DNA of 18,365 nucleotides from JBBRZF01 sp038236965 (GCA_038236965.1 JBBRZF010000056.1:1-18365); one strand, 5' to 3'; positions 1 through 7,768 are shown, numbered from the stretch's first letter. The notes: generated by a model not told the origin, from the sequence alone. A program made the numbers and translations.

Positions 1-1
1 A

Positions 2-139
2 ATGGTGATGCCTGGCGACAACGTACAGTTGATCGTGGAGTTGATCACGCCGGTGGCGATGGAAAAGGGCCTGCGCTTTGCAATCCGCGAAGGCGGACGC
101 ACCGTAGGCGCCGGTACCATCAGCGAGATTCTTAGTTAG
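2..139 (+). CDS. tuf: Elongation factor Tu, C-terminal end (partial)
   Basis: Only the last 45 codons are in the window; the 5' part lies upstream. The reading ends in RFAIREGGRTVGAG followed by TISEILS and a TAG stop, which is the conserved beta-barrel domain 3 end of EF-Tu. EF-Tu delivers aminoacyl-tRNA to the ribosomal A site as a GTP complex. Placement directly before rpsJ is the classical str-to-S10 junction, so rpsL, rpsG and fusA are expected upstream (inference). The ATG at position 2 is an internal Met, not a start. Confidence 0.95.
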   Translation: MVMPGDNVQLIVELITPVAMEKGLRFAIREGGRTVGAGTISEILS

Positions 140-152
140 TTTTCCTGATCTT

Positions 153-178
153 GGGTGCCGCTCGCAAGCGCGGCACCC
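153..178 (+). other. Hairpin in tuf-rpsJ spacer, no T-tract
   Basis: GGGTGCCGC (153-161) and GCGGCACCC (170-178) form a perfect 9-bp stem with an 8-nt loop. It is followed by GCAAGTAG rather than T residues, so it is not a standard intrinsic terminator. It could mark the tuf 3' end by processing, or act as an attenuator or stabiliser before rpsJ; which one cannot be told from sequence. Confidence 0.6.
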
Positions 179-235
179 GCAAGTAGTCCAATTTGCGGCA
201 TAGTATGCCGCCAGCTCTTTGAGAGAAGAAAAATC

Positions 236-565
236 GTGATTGGCAAAGAACGAATTCGGATCCGCCTGAAGGCTTACGACTATCGCGTTCTGGACCAGTC
301 CACGGGCGAAATCGTGGAAACCGCACGCCGCACCGGTGCACAGATAGCGGGACCTATTCCGCTGCCGACGGTGAAGAACAAGTATTGCGTGCTCCGCTCG
401 CCCCACGTGGACAAGAAATCTCGGGAACAGTTCGAGATCCGTACGCATAAACGCCTGTTGGACATACTTGATCCCACGCAACAGACGGTGGACGCGCTGA
501 TGAAGCTCGATCTTCCCGCTGGTGTGGATGTTGAGATCAAGGCCTACGGCAAGGAACACAAATAA
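236..565 (+). CDS. rpsJ: 30S ribosomal protein S10
   Basis: S10 (NusE) sits in the 30S head and, with NusB, takes part in rRNA antitermination. The protein is 109 aa against about 103 usually. The N-terminal ERIRIRLKAYDYRVLD segment, the GPIPLPT loop and the RSPHVDKKSREQFE and IRTHKRLLDI segments are diagnostic. I chose the GTG start at 236 because the preceding AGAGAAG (222-228) is a Shine-Dalgarno-like tract and the family begins just before ERIRI. The frame stays open to an ATG at 155, but that start lies inside the spacer hairpin and adds unconserved residues. First gene of the S10 block, 96 nt after tuf. Confidence 0.96.
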   Translation: MIGKERIRIRLKAYDYRVLDQSTGEIVETARRTGAQIAGPIPLPTVKNKYCVLRSPHVDKKSREQFEIRTHKRLLDILDPTQQTVDALMKLDLPAGVDVEIKAYGKEHK

Positions 566-606
566 GCTGGGCCGCCGCAAGGCCGGTCAAGCGTTAACAC
601 CTACAG

Positions 607-622
607 TGCCCGTCAGCGGGCA
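607..622 (+). other. Hairpin in rpsJ-rplC spacer
   Basis: TGCCCG (607-612) and CGGGCA (617-622) pair perfectly around a TCAG loop. There is no T-tract. It lies just upstream of the rplC Shine-Dalgarno sequence and overlaps an ATG at 622 that would otherwise be a candidate start. Confidence 0.5.
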
Positions 623-645
623 TGATGAGGGAGAAGACAGAGATC

Positions 646-1383
646 ATGGTTAACGGAATCTTAGGAAAGAAAGTCGGAATGACGCAGCTGTTCGATGACA
701 AGGGTGATGTTCGCCCTGTCACCGTGCTGCAAGCCGGCCCTTGCGTGATCACGCAGCTAAAGAGCGCCACCCGCGACGGATACTCCGCTGCCCAGGTCGG
801 CCTCGTTGAATTCGTGAAGGAATCGCGACTGACCAAGCCGATGCTGGGACACTTTGCCAAGAGCAATGTTCCCCCGGTGAAGTTCATTCGCGAGTTCGCC
901 CTTATCACCGCAGAAGGCGTACCGGCACTGGACGATTCGGATGGCGTGAAGGTCGGCGACAAGGTCCTGGTCAACCTGTTCGATGGCGACAGATTTGTCG
1001 ACGTCGCGGGCACCAGCAAGGGCCGCGGTTTCGCCGGCGTCGTAAAGCGTCACAAGTTCGGAGGCGGCCCGGGTTCGCACGGACATATGTTCCAGGTGCA
1101 GGGCTCGATCGGCGCGTCCTCGTTCCCGTCGCGCGTTTTCAAAGGTATGCGCATGTCCGGTCACATGGGACATGCCACGGTCACGGTTCGCAACCTGCGC
1201 ATCCTCGGAATCGATCCCGAAGAGAACCTGCTGGTTGTGGAAGGCGCCGTACCCGGCCCCAAGGGTGGATACGTGGTCATCACCAAGTCGAAGAAACCGC
1301 CGAGAGAACGTCGCGGATTCTCCGGATTGGGCTCCGCCGTCAACCCGTTGAAGGCTTCCAAACGCGCCGCAAAGGGCAAGTAA
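646..1383 (+). CDS. rplC: 50S ribosomal protein L3
   Basis: L3 is a primary assembly protein of the 50S subunit whose central loop reaches toward the peptidyl-transferase centre. The start GILGKKVGMTQLF, the SKGRGFAGVVKRHKFGGGP and GSIGASSFPSRVFKG stretches (about residues 124-167) and VVEGAVPGPKGGYV (about 197-210) are family hallmarks. It is 245 aa, longer than the usual 205-210, because of a basic C-terminal tail (about 215-245). The ATG at 646 is preferred over the in-frame ATG at 622 because GAGGGAGAAG (628-637) precedes it at good spacing. Confidence 0.96.
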   Translation: MVNGILGKKVGMTQLFDDKGDVRPVTVLQAGPCVITQLKSATRDGYSAAQVGLVEFVKESRLTKPMLGHFAKSNVPPVKFIREFALITAEGVPALDDSDGVKVGDKVLVNLFDGDRFVDVAGTSKGRGFAGVVKRHKFGGGPGSHGHMFQVQGSIGASSFPSRVFKGMRMSGHMGHATVTVRNLRILGIDPEENLLVVEGAVPGPKGGYVVITKSKKPPRERRGFSGLGSAVNPLKASKRAAKGK

Positions 1384-1402
1384 AGCTGGACGATATCTGG
1401 GT

Positions 1403-1451
1403 GGCCCGGTTTTCTGAACCGGGCCCGATGAAAAGGGCGGCAGTGGCCGCC
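1403..1451 (+). other. Two tandem hairpins in rplC-rplD spacer
   Basis: The first is a perfect 9-bp stem, GGCCCGGTT (1403-1411) with AACCGGGCC (1417-1425), loop TTCTG. The second is GGCGGC (1436-1441) with GCCGCC (1446-1451), loop AGTG. Neither is followed by a run of T, so readthrough into rplD is expected. The word CTGGGTGGCCCGG at 1397-1409 recurs with one change before rplR. Confidence 0.6.
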
Positions 1452-1470
1452 TGATTGAAGAGAAGACACT

Positions 1471-2130
1471 ATGGCAACCATTGATGTAATGAATCTGGCC
1501 GGCGAAGTAGTGGGCACGTTTGAACTTGCCGAAGAAGTATTCGGCGGCGTCAACGAGGACCTGCTCTGGGAAGCGGTAAAACACTATCGCGCCGCGAAGC
1601 GTCAGGGTACGCACGCGACCAAGAACAAGAAGCTGGTCTCGGGTGCTGGCAAAAAGCTTTGGAAGCAGAAGGGTACGGGCCGCGCTCGCGTTGGCTCCAT
1701 CCGTTCTCCTCTCTGGCGCCACGGCGGTACGGTCCACGGACCGCAGCCGCGTTCGTACGACTACCAGTTCCCCAAGAAGAAGTTGCTGGGCGCACTGCGT
1801 TCGGCTCTCGCCGCCAAACTGGCCGATGGCAAGCTGACGGTGGTCGAGAACTTCGAACTGAAGGAAGTCAAGTCCAAGGCCATGCGCCTGGTTCTCACCG
1901 CCCTCAAGGTGGAAAAGACCGCGCTGTTGGTCGACGCTGGCAGCCAAATGAACGACAACCTGGAGTTGAGTGCCCGCAATCTGCGCGGCATCGAGATGCT
2001 CTACGGGCCGGAAGTTCACCCGTATCACCTGCTCCGTTACGATCGTGCGATTTTCAGCCGTCCTGCGCTGGAGAAATTGCAAGCTTCGCTGAAGGCGTCC
2101 GCGCCCAAGCGTAAGGCGGAGGTGGCGTAA
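1471..2130 (+). CDS. rplD: 50S ribosomal protein L4
   Basis: L4 is an early 50S assembly protein whose extended loop lines the exit tunnel. In gammaproteobacteria it also represses the S10 operon. The loop signature is clear: KRQGTHATKNKKLVSG, then KLWKQKGTGRARVGS, then SPLWRHGGTVHGPQPR, across residues about 44-94. It is 219 aa against 201 in E. coli; the excess is mainly a C-terminal basic tail. The ATG follows GAAGAGAAG. The stop TAA shares its last A with the rplW ATG (TAATG), implying translational coupling. No E. coli-type S10 leader is seen, so regulation here is unknown. Confidence 0.96.
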   Translation: MATIDVMNLAGEVVGTFELAEEVFGGVNEDLLWEAVKHYRAAKRQGTHATKNKKLVSGAGKKLWKQKGTGRARVGSIRSPLWRHGGTVHGPQPRSYDYQFPKKKLLGALRSALAAKLADGKLTVVENFELKEVKSKAMRLVLTALKVEKTALLVDAGSQMNDNLELSARNLRGIEMLYGPEVHPYHLLRYDRAIFSRPALEKLQASLKASAPKRKAEVA

Positions 2131-2423
2131 TGAAGTCCGCTTACCAGATCATCCGCCGTCCAGTCATCACCGAAAAGGGACTGGGCGTGAAGGAAACCGA
2201 ATCCACGCTGGTCTTCGAAGTTGCCGCGCAAGCGACAAAGACCGAGATCAAGCAAGCGGTACAGTCCATGTTTAAAGTGAAAGTGGACGGAGTTCGTACC
2301 GCGACCTTCCAGGGCAAGGAACGCCGCCGCGGCAAGTTCGCCGGCTATCGTCCCGACTGGAAGAAGGCTTATGTGCGATTGAAAGAGGGCGAAAAAATGC
2401 CCGAGTACGCACAGAACCTCTAG
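2130..2423 (+). CDS. rplW: 50S ribosomal protein L23
   Basis: L23 sits at the tunnel exit and docks trigger factor and SRP. The 97-aa protein has the expected features: YQIIRRPVITEKG at the N-terminus, VFEVAAQATKTEIKQAVQSMF in the middle, and the VRTATFQGKERRRGKF loop followed by WKKAYVRLKEG. Its start overlaps the rplD stop by one base, so it is probably translated by re-initiation from rplD. Normal length, no oddities. Confidence 0.95.
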   Translation: MKSAYQIIRRPVITEKGLGVKETESTLVFEVAAQATKTEIKQAVQSMFKVKVDGVRTATFQGKERRRGKFAGYRPDWKKAYVRLKEGEKMPEYAQNL

Positions 2424-2482
2424 ACCGCTGTCAACCCGGTGGCCGGTTGCAAGACTGGCGAAACCGAAGTTGGGGCGTTACA

Positions 2483-2517
2483 AGCTGACAGCTAATGGCT
2501 GAAGGCTGAGAGCCGAA
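2483..2517 (+). repeat. Degenerate heptanucleotide array, consensus RGCTGAN
   Basis: Five consecutive 7-nt units start at 2483, 2490, 2497, 2504 and 2511 and fit RGCTGAN with few changes (the second has TAA for TGA, the fifth has CCG for CTG). The array ends just before the purine-rich AAGAAGAG ahead of rplB. Units of this kind resemble the heptameric short tandemly repeated repetitive (STRR) sequences of cyanobacteria in style; that comparison is from memory. No function is apparent. Confidence 0.65.
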
Positions 2518-2532
2518 AAGAAGAGCACAATT

Positions 2533-3357
2533 ATGGCGATCAAGACATACAGACCGATCACTCCGACGCTGCGTTTCAAAACGACGCTCGTCAATGACGA
2601 TCTGACCACAAACCGCCCGCACAAGGCCCTGGTTGAGACCAAGCAGCGCACCGGCGGCCGTCGCAACAGCGGCGATATCACGATTTGGCATCGTGGCGGT
2701 GGTCACAAGCGCAAGCTGCGCCTCATCGATTTCAAGCGCGACAAGTCCGGTATCCCCGCGACCGTCGCTACCATCGAGTACGATCCCAATCGCTCGGCGC
2801 GCATCGCGCTGTTGAGCTATGCCGACGGCGAGAAGCGCTACATCATCTCGCCCGTGGGCTTGACGGTCGGAACCAAGCTGCTCAGCGGTCCGGAAGCCGA
2901 CATTCTTGTCGGAAACGCCCTGCCGTTGCGCAATATCCCGGCCGGCACCATTGTCCACAACGTCGAGCTGAAGCCTGGCAAAGGCGCGCAAATGGCGCGT
3001 TCCGCCGGTGCCCAGGCGCAACTGGTCGCCAAGGAAGGCGATTACGCGCTCCTGAAGCTGCCTTCCGGTGAAACTCGCCGGGTGTTGGTGGATTGCATGG
3101 CCACGGTAGGTCAGGTGGGCAACCTCGATCACGAGAACATCACCCTGGGCAAGGCCGGACGCACGCGCTGGTTGGGCATTAAGCCGACCAACCGCGGTGT
3201 GGTTATGAACCCGGTCGATCATCCGCACGGCGGTGGTGAAGGCAAAACAAGCGGCGGCCGTCATCCGGTCACTCCTTGGGGCCAGCCGACTCGTGGCTAC
3301 AAGACTCGTAACAACAAGCGGACGGACAAAATGATCGTCAACCGCAGGAAGAAATAA
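2533..3357 (+). CDS. rplB: 50S ribosomal protein L2
   Basis: L2 binds 23S rRNA next to the peptidyl-transferase centre and helps join the subunits. It is 274 aa, the standard length. Visible landmarks are IKTYRPITPTLR at the start, GGRRNSGDITIWHRGGGHKRKLR (about residues 37-60), RSAGAQAQLVAKEG (about 156-169) and the C-terminal VMNPVDHPHGGGEG (about 224-237), which carries the universally conserved His implicated in peptidyl transfer. The Shine-Dalgarno tract is AAAGAAGAG. The gap to rpsS is only 12 nt. Confidence 0.97.
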   Translation: MAIKTYRPITPTLRFKTTLVNDDLTTNRPHKALVETKQRTGGRRNSGDITIWHRGGGHKRKLRLIDFKRDKSGIPATVATIEYDPNRSARIALLSYADGEKRYIISPVGLTVGTKLLSGPEADILVGNALPLRNIPAGTIVHNVELKPGKGAQMARSAGAQAQLVAKEGDYALLKLPSGETRRVLVDCMATVGQVGNLDHENITLGKAGRTRWLGIKPTNRGVVMNPVDHPHGGGEGKTSGGRHPVTPWGQPTRGYKTRNNKRTDKMIVNRRKK

Positions 3358-3369
3358 GGTAGGGGACGC

Positions 3370-3663
3370 ATGGCACGTTCAACAAAGAAGGGTCCGTTCA
3401 TCGATTCGCACCTCATGGTGAAGATTGAGGCAATGAACGCGCGCAACGAGAAGAAGGTGCTGCGCACCTGGTCGCGCCGTTCGACGATCACGCCCGAAAT
3501 GCTTGGCCACACGTTGGCCGTCCACAACGGGAAGAAGTTCATCCCCGTGTATGTGACGGAAAACATGGTTGGCCACAAGCTCGGCGAATTCAGCTTCACC
3601 CGCACCTTCAAGGGGCACTCGGTGAAAGCTGCGGCTGAGACTTCGGCACGGCCGGCAAAATAG
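3370..3663 (+). CDS. rpsS: 30S ribosomal protein S19
   Basis: S19 lies in the 30S head, binds S13 and contacts the A-site region. The 97-aa product begins ARSTKKGPFIDSHLM and contains TWSRRSTITPEMLGHTLAVHNGKKFIPVYVTENMVGH and GEFSFTRTFKGHS, all standard. GTAGGGG precedes the ATG. The spacing of 12 nt from rplB suggests coupled translation. Confidence 0.96.
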   Translation: MARSTKKGPFIDSHLMVKIEAMNARNEKKVLRTWSRRSTITPEMLGHTLAVHNGKKFIPVYVTENMVGHKLGEFSFTRTFKGHSVKAAAETSARPAK

Positions 3664-3756
3664 TCGTTGTGCGGCGTAACTGCCGCGCGGGCATCCTGGG
3701 CGAACGAGGCTTGGGAGCTGACAGAGATAGCGCAAGCTGACGAAAAGGAAACGGAA

Positions 3757-4230
3757 ATGGAATTCACAGCTACAGCCAGGTACATGCGAGTCTCGCCCCA
3801 GAAGGCGCGCCTGGTGCTGGACCTGATCAAGGGACGCCGGGTTGAAGATGCGCTCAACACGCTCAACTTCACCAACAAGCGGGTCGCTCCCACGGTTGCC
3901 AAACTGCTGTTTTCGGCCATCGAGAATGCCAAGTATCTGAGCCAGGAAAAAGGCGAAGACATCGATGTTGACCGGCTCTACGTGAAGAACGCGATCGCCA
4001 ATGAAGGCCCGCGTCTGAAACGTATCCGTCCGGCGCCGATGGGACGCGCGTTCCGCTACCAGCGCCGCATGACGCACATGGAGATCCACCTGGCCGAAAA
4101 GCCGGGCTTCCTGGGCACGGCTGCTGCTGGCGCTCCGGCGAAAGCCGGCGCAAAGCCGAAAAAGACGGTGGCCAAAAAGGCTGCGGTCAAGAAGGCTCCC
4201 GCAAAGAAGAAGACGGCGGCCAAAAAGTAG
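3757..4230 (+). CDS. rplV: 50S ribosomal protein L22 with long basic C-terminal tail
   Basis: L22 is a 50S protein whose beta-hairpin lines the exit tunnel constriction near L4. Residues 1-116 are the normal fold: ARYMRVSPQKARLVLDLIKG, then AIENAKYL, then the hairpin KRIRPAPMGRAFRYQRRMTHMEI (about 88-110). Residues 117-157 are an added tail of almost only Ala, Lys, Pro, Gly and Thr, resembling histone H1-like tails; the usual length is about 110. The ATG at 3757 follows AAAGGAAA. The frame is open further upstream, but that part is not conserved. Confidence 0.95.
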   Translation: MEFTATARYMRVSPQKARLVLDLIKGRRVEDALNTLNFTNKRVAPTVAKLLFSAIENAKYLSQEKGEDIDVDRLYVKNAIANEGPRLKRIRPAPMGRAFRYQRRMTHMEIHLAEKPGFLGTAAAGAPAKAGAKPKKTVAKKAAVKKAPAKKKTAAKK

Positions 4231-4323
4231 TTCCGCCGGCGACGGCCCTGGCCGTTGCGTGGTCCCGAGAAGGGTTAACAAGATTCGAGCGTCGGCAAAA
4301 GCTGGCGCGGAGAGAAGAGCAAT

Positions 4324-4986
4324 ATGGGACAGAAAGTCCATCCTTATGGATTCCGCCTCGGATACACCAAGCCTTGGCGTTCGCGCTGGTTCATGGAGCG
4401 CGGTTACGACAAGCTTTTGCTTGAGGACGTGAAGCTGAAGATCGAGCTCAAGGACAAACTGAAGTCGGCGGGCGTCAGCTCGATCGACATCGAGCGTCCC
4501 GGCAACAAGCTTCGCATCATCATCCGCACCGCGCGTCCGGGCATCATCATCGGTCGCAAAGGCACGGAGATCGACAAGCTGAAGATCGAGCTCCAGAAGC
4601 GCACGAACCGCGAGGTTTACATCGACATTCAGGAAGTTCACAAGCCTGAACTCGATGCGCAACTGGTCGCGGAAGCGATTTCGCTGCAGCTCGAAAAGCG
4701 TGTTGGCTTCCGTCGTGCGATGCGCAAGTCGGTGGATTCGGCTCTGCGTTTCGGTTGCAAGGGGATCAAGGTTCGCGTTAGCGGACGCCTCAACGGCAAC
4801 GAGATCGCGCGCTCCGAATGGTACCTGCAAGGTCGTCTGCCGCTGCATACGCTAAGGGCCGACATCGATTACGGTTTTGCGGAAGCACACACCACTTACG
4901 GCATCATCGGTGTGAAAACGTGGGTCTACAAGGGCGAGATCCTGCCCGTGAAGAAACGCGAACCGCAAGCCGCAGCAGCGTTCTAA
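4324..4986 (+). CDS. rpsC: 30S ribosomal protein S3
   Basis: S3 forms part of the mRNA entry channel and the ribosomal helicase. The protein is 220 aa. It opens MGQKVHPYGFRLGYTKPW, has a type II KH domain with GRKG in IIIGRKGTEIDKLK (about residues 75-88), and the S3 C-terminal domain with GCKGIKVRVSGRLNGNEIAR and the LPLHTLRADIDYG segment. AGAGAAGAG precedes the ATG. It follows rplV at 93 nt, as is standard in the S10 operon. Confidence 0.96.
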   Translation: MGQKVHPYGFRLGYTKPWRSRWFMERGYDKLLLEDVKLKIELKDKLKSAGVSSIDIERPGNKLRIIIRTARPGIIIGRKGTEIDKLKIELQKRTNREVYIDIQEVHKPELDAQLVAEAISLQLEKRVGFRRAMRKSVDSALRFGCKGIKVRVSGRLNGNEIARSEWYLQGRLPLHTLRADIDYGFAEAHTTYGIIGVKTWVYKGEILPVKKREPQAAAAF

Positions 4987-5003
4987 GACACGGTTACTCC
5001 CGG

Positions 5004-5099
5004 CCAGTTGCCAGTTCCCAGTTGGCGCAACTGAGCCCTTAATGGTGACCACCGCTTATCGGATCTTCGAAAGCGGCGAATCAGACAACTGGTGACTGG
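5004..5099 (+). repeat. Inverted heptanucleotide arrays in rpsC-rplP spacer
   Basis: Three tandem units of CCAGTTS start at 5004, 5011 and 5018. About 60 nt later the complementary units CAACTGG (5086-5092) and TGACTGG (5093-5099) point back at them; positions 5011-5024 and 5086-5099 pair at 12 of 14 bases. A local hairpin, CAGTTG/CAACTG with a GCG loop (5019-5033), competes with the long pairing. The second array ends 9 nt before the rplP ATG, where a ribosome-binding site would normally sit. Confidence 0.65.
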
Positions 5100-5108
5100 T
5101 AGCTAACT

Positions 5109-5525
5109 ATGTTGATGCCCAAGAAAGTTAAGTACCGCAAGCAGCAGCGCGGCCGTATGGCGGGCAAAGCCTGGCGCGGCTCCGAGCTGTCTTTCGGTGA
5201 TTTCGGCTTGAAGGTTCTGGAGCCGGGTTGGATCACTGATCGTCAGATCGAAGCGGCCCGCGTGGCCATGACCCGTTTCGTGAAGCGTGGCGGCAAGGTC
5301 TGGGTTCGCCTCTTCCCGGACAAGCCGGTCACCAAGAAGCCTGCCGAAACCCGTATGGGTAAAGGTAAGGGAGCGCCGGATCACTGGGTCGCCGTTGTTC
5401 GTCCCGGCAAGATCCTGTTCGAGATGGAAGGCGTTTCTTCGACGGATGCGCAGGAAGCAATGCGGCTCGCGTCCCACAAGCTTGGCTTGAACACCAAGTT
5501 CGTCCAGCGCCCGACGGTCCACTAA
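5109..5525 (+). CDS. rplP: 50S ribosomal protein L16
   Basis: L16 binds near the A site and the tRNA elbow and is added late in 50S assembly. The 138-aa protein opens MLMPKKVKYRKQQRGRM and contains GLKVLEPGWITDRQIEAARVAMTR and RMGKGKGAPDHWVAVVRPGKILFE, both diagnostic. Two ATGs (5109, 5115) fit; the first gives the usual MLMPK start. No clear Shine-Dalgarno is visible because the inverted heptamer array abuts the start, so initiation may depend on local RNA structure (inference). Confidence 0.95.
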   Translation: MLMPKKVKYRKQQRGRMAGKAWRGSELSFGDFGLKVLEPGWITDRQIEAARVAMTRFVKRGGKVWVRLFPDKPVTKKPAETRMGKGKGAPDHWVAVVRPGKILFEMEGVSSTDAQEAMRLASHKLGLNTKFVQRPTVH

Positions 5526-5570
5526 ATTGATCCCGGGCGAATCATCGGCCCGAGAGTTGAGAAGAGTTAA

Positions 5571-5786
5571 ATGAAATCGGAAAAGATCCGCAATTCGACC
5601 GAGCACGAACTCCAGACACAGGAGCGCGAGCTCAATGACCAGCTCTTCAAGCTGAAGTTCCAACTCAAAATGGGACAGACGGAAAGCTTGAATAAGATGC
5701 GCGGCCTGCGCAAAGACATCGCTCGCGTGAAGACCATCCAACGCGAAAAAGAACTGGCCGCCAAGACCGGAACGGAGAAAAAATAA
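5571..5786 (+). CDS. rpmC: 50S ribosomal protein L29
   Basis: L29 is a small helical protein beside L23 at the tunnel exit. The 71-aa sequence is two charged helices: STEHELQTQERELNDQLFKLKFQL, then the MRGLRKDIARVKTIQREKEL motif that identifies the family. GAGAAGAG precedes the ATG. The stop is 2 nt before the rpsQ ATG, so the two are probably translationally coupled. Confidence 0.93.
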   Translation: MKSEKIRNSTEHELQTQERELNDQLFKLKFQLKMGQTESLNKMRGLRKDIARVKTIQREKELAAKTGTEKK

Positions 5787-5788
5787 CC

Positions 5789-6106
5789 ATGCCCGAAACG
5801 ACTGTACAAGAGAAGGGCTCCGGCCGTAAGACACTGATCGGGAAAGTTGTTTCCACCAAGATGGCAAAGACCATCGTGGTCCAGGTGGAGCGCCAGAAGG
5901 CGCACCCTCTGTATCGCCGCGTGGTCTCCCGTTCCAAGAAGTTTTACGCGCACGATGAGAAGGATGTGGCGAACGTCGGCGATTTCGTAAAAATCGAAGA
6001 GACCCGCCCCTTGTCGAAGATGAAGCGTTGGCGCCTGATGGAAGTGGTGAAGAAGGCGAAACTCGTCCTCGAAACCAAGGCCGTCAAGCAGGAACAAGCC
6101 AGCTAA
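5789..6106 (+). CDS. rpsQ: 30S ribosomal protein S17
   Basis: S17 is a primary 16S rRNA-binding protein with an OB fold. The core is obvious: LIGKVVSTKMAKTIVVQVERQKAHPLYRRVV, then SKKFYAHDE, then VGDFVKIEETRPLSKMKRWRL. At 105 aa it is about 20 residues longer than E. coli S17, from a short N-terminal leader (MPETTVQEKGSG) and a C-terminal charged tail. It begins 2 nt after rpmC. Confidence 0.95.
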   Translation: MPETTVQEKGSGRKTLIGKVVSTKMAKTIVVQVERQKAHPLYRRVVSRSKKFYAHDEKDVANVGDFVKIEETRPLSKMKRWRLMEVVKKAKLVLETKAVKQEQAS

Positions 6107-6203
6107 CCAGGTTGGCACGGCGGCGCTCAAGAGCGTCCGCTGAGCACGAGGCCGGAGCGCGGGCGCGAGTCCGCAGCCAGCTTTCGGCAGGGAGATTCAG
6201 ATT

Positions 6204-6575
6204 ATGGCAGTCATGATGAGATCGATCCTCGAGGTGGCCGACAACAGCGGCGCACGCAAGCTGCAGATGATCCTGCCGCTCGGCGGCTCCACTGGTTTGA
6301 GCGCCAGCATCGGCGACGTCGTTACCGCAGCCGTCAAAGAAGCCTCGCCCGATGGCACCGCCAAAAAGGGCACGGTCGTGAAATGCGTCATCGTGCGTAC
6401 CCGCAAGGAAACGCGTCGTAAAGACGGCACCTACATCCGCTTCGATTCGAATGCGGCCGTGCTGATCAACGATGCCAACGAACCGGTCGGCACCCGCGTC
6501 TTCGGACCGGTCGCCCGCGAACTGCGTGAGAAGCGTTTCTTGAAGATCGTTTCGCTCGCTCCAGAAGTGCTGTAG
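6204..6575 (+). CDS. rplN: 50S ribosomal protein L14
   Basis: L14 sits on the subunit interface and forms bridges to 16S rRNA. It is the first gene of the spc block. The 123-aa protein has the RSILEVADNSGARKLQMI start, KGTVVKCVIVRTRKETRRKDGTYIRFD in the middle and GTRVFGPVARELREKRFLKIVSLAPEVL at the end, all canonical. ATG 6204 lies about 8 nt after AGGGAGA; downstream ATGs at 6213 and 6216 are less well placed. Confidence 0.96.
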   Translation: MAVMMRSILEVADNSGARKLQMILPLGGSTGLSASIGDVVTAAVKEASPDGTAKKGTVVKCVIVRTRKETRRKDGTYIRFDSNAAVLINDANEPVGTRVFGPVARELREKRFLKIVSLAPEVL

Positions 6576-6604
6576 AGCGGCGCAGGAAGAAGGAATAAAG
6601 AGAG

Positions 6605-6931
6605 ATGAATACAGTCGATATCCGCCGCAACGATAACGTGAAGGTCATCACCGGCCGCGACAAGGGCAAGGAAGGCCGCGTTCTGCGCGTGTTCCCCGAA
6701 AACGGCAAGGTCCTGGTCGAGCACGTTTCCATGGTCAAGAAGAACGTGAAACCCAACCCGCAAAAGCAGATCAAGGGCGGCATTGCCGAGCAGGAGAGTG
6801 CAATCTCCATCTCCAACGTGATGCTCATGTGCGGTAGCTGCGGTCCGGTCCGCGTTGGACACAAGCGCGAAGGCGATAAGAATGTCCGCGTCTGTAAAAA
6901 GTGCGGCAACGCCCTCATGTCCAAGAAGTAA
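6605..6931 (+). CDS. rplX: 50S ribosomal protein L24, four-cysteine (zinc) form
   Basis: L24 initiates 50S assembly at the 5' end of 23S rRNA. The KOW motif is at about residues 8-35 (NDNVKVITGRDKGKEGRVLRVFP), followed by VKKNVKPNPQKQIKGGIAEQE. The C-terminal half carries C76-x2-C79 and C97-x2-C100, a zinc-ribbon arrangement present in many L24s but lost in E. coli. Length 108 aa is normal. GAAGGAATAAAGAGAG lies directly before the ATG. Confidence 0.95.
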   Translation: MNTVDIRRNDNVKVITGRDKGKEGRVLRVFPENGKVLVEHVSMVKKNVKPNPQKQIKGGIAEQESAISISNVMLMCGSCGPVRVGHKREGDKNVRVCKKCGNALMSKK

Positions 6932-6935
6932 TTTC

Positions 6936-6952
6936 GGGAATCTCTGATTCCC
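6936..6952 (+). other. Hairpin in rplX-rplE spacer
   Basis: GGGAATC (6936-6942) and GATTCCC (6946-6952) form a perfect 7-bp stem with a TCT loop, five bases after the rplX stop. A wider pairing, CCCACG with CGTGGG, flanks the region just before the rplE ribosome-binding site. No T-tract. Confidence 0.5.
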
Positions 6953-7013
6953 AATTGACGACCCCACGAACCCGTTAACCGGAAACCGTGGGAGAAGGTG
7001 AAGCAAACTGCAA

Positions 7014-7688
<675 letters not shown>

Positions 7689-7694
7689 GGCCAA

Positions 7695-7753
7695 GGGCCG
7701 GAAGGCCCGCGGTAAGAGCAGATTCCAAGTTTTGACGCGTCCGTTAGACGCGT
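7695..7753 (+). other. Two hairpins in rplE-rpsN spacer
   Basis: GGGCC (7695-7699) and GGCCC (7704-7708) pair around a GGAA (GNRA-type) tetraloop. ACGCGTC (7735-7741) and GACGCGT (7747-7753) form a perfect 7-bp stem with a CGTTA loop. Neither is followed by a T-tract. The rpsN Shine-Dalgarno (AAAAGGAAA) comes right after. Confidence 0.55.
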
Positions 7754-7768
7754 GAGTGAAAAGGAAAC

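Noticed and set aside
153..178. Terminator between tuf and rpsJ
   Set aside because: Strong stem but no T-tract, so intrinsic termination is not supported.
155..235. Upstream ATG extension of rpsJ
   Set aside because: The extension runs through the tuf-rpsJ hairpin and is not like S10; GTG 236 has the ribosome-binding site.
757..2082. 441-codon open frame on the minus strand across rplC and rplD
   Set aside because: It is antisense to two certain ribosomal-protein genes and the 1384-1470 spacer, and has the composition expected from GC-rich third positions on the opposite strand.
3379..4848. 489-codon minus-strand open frame opposite rpsS, rplV and rpsC
   Set aside because: Same cause: codon-bias shadow. 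It resembles no family I recognise and crosses three conserved genes.
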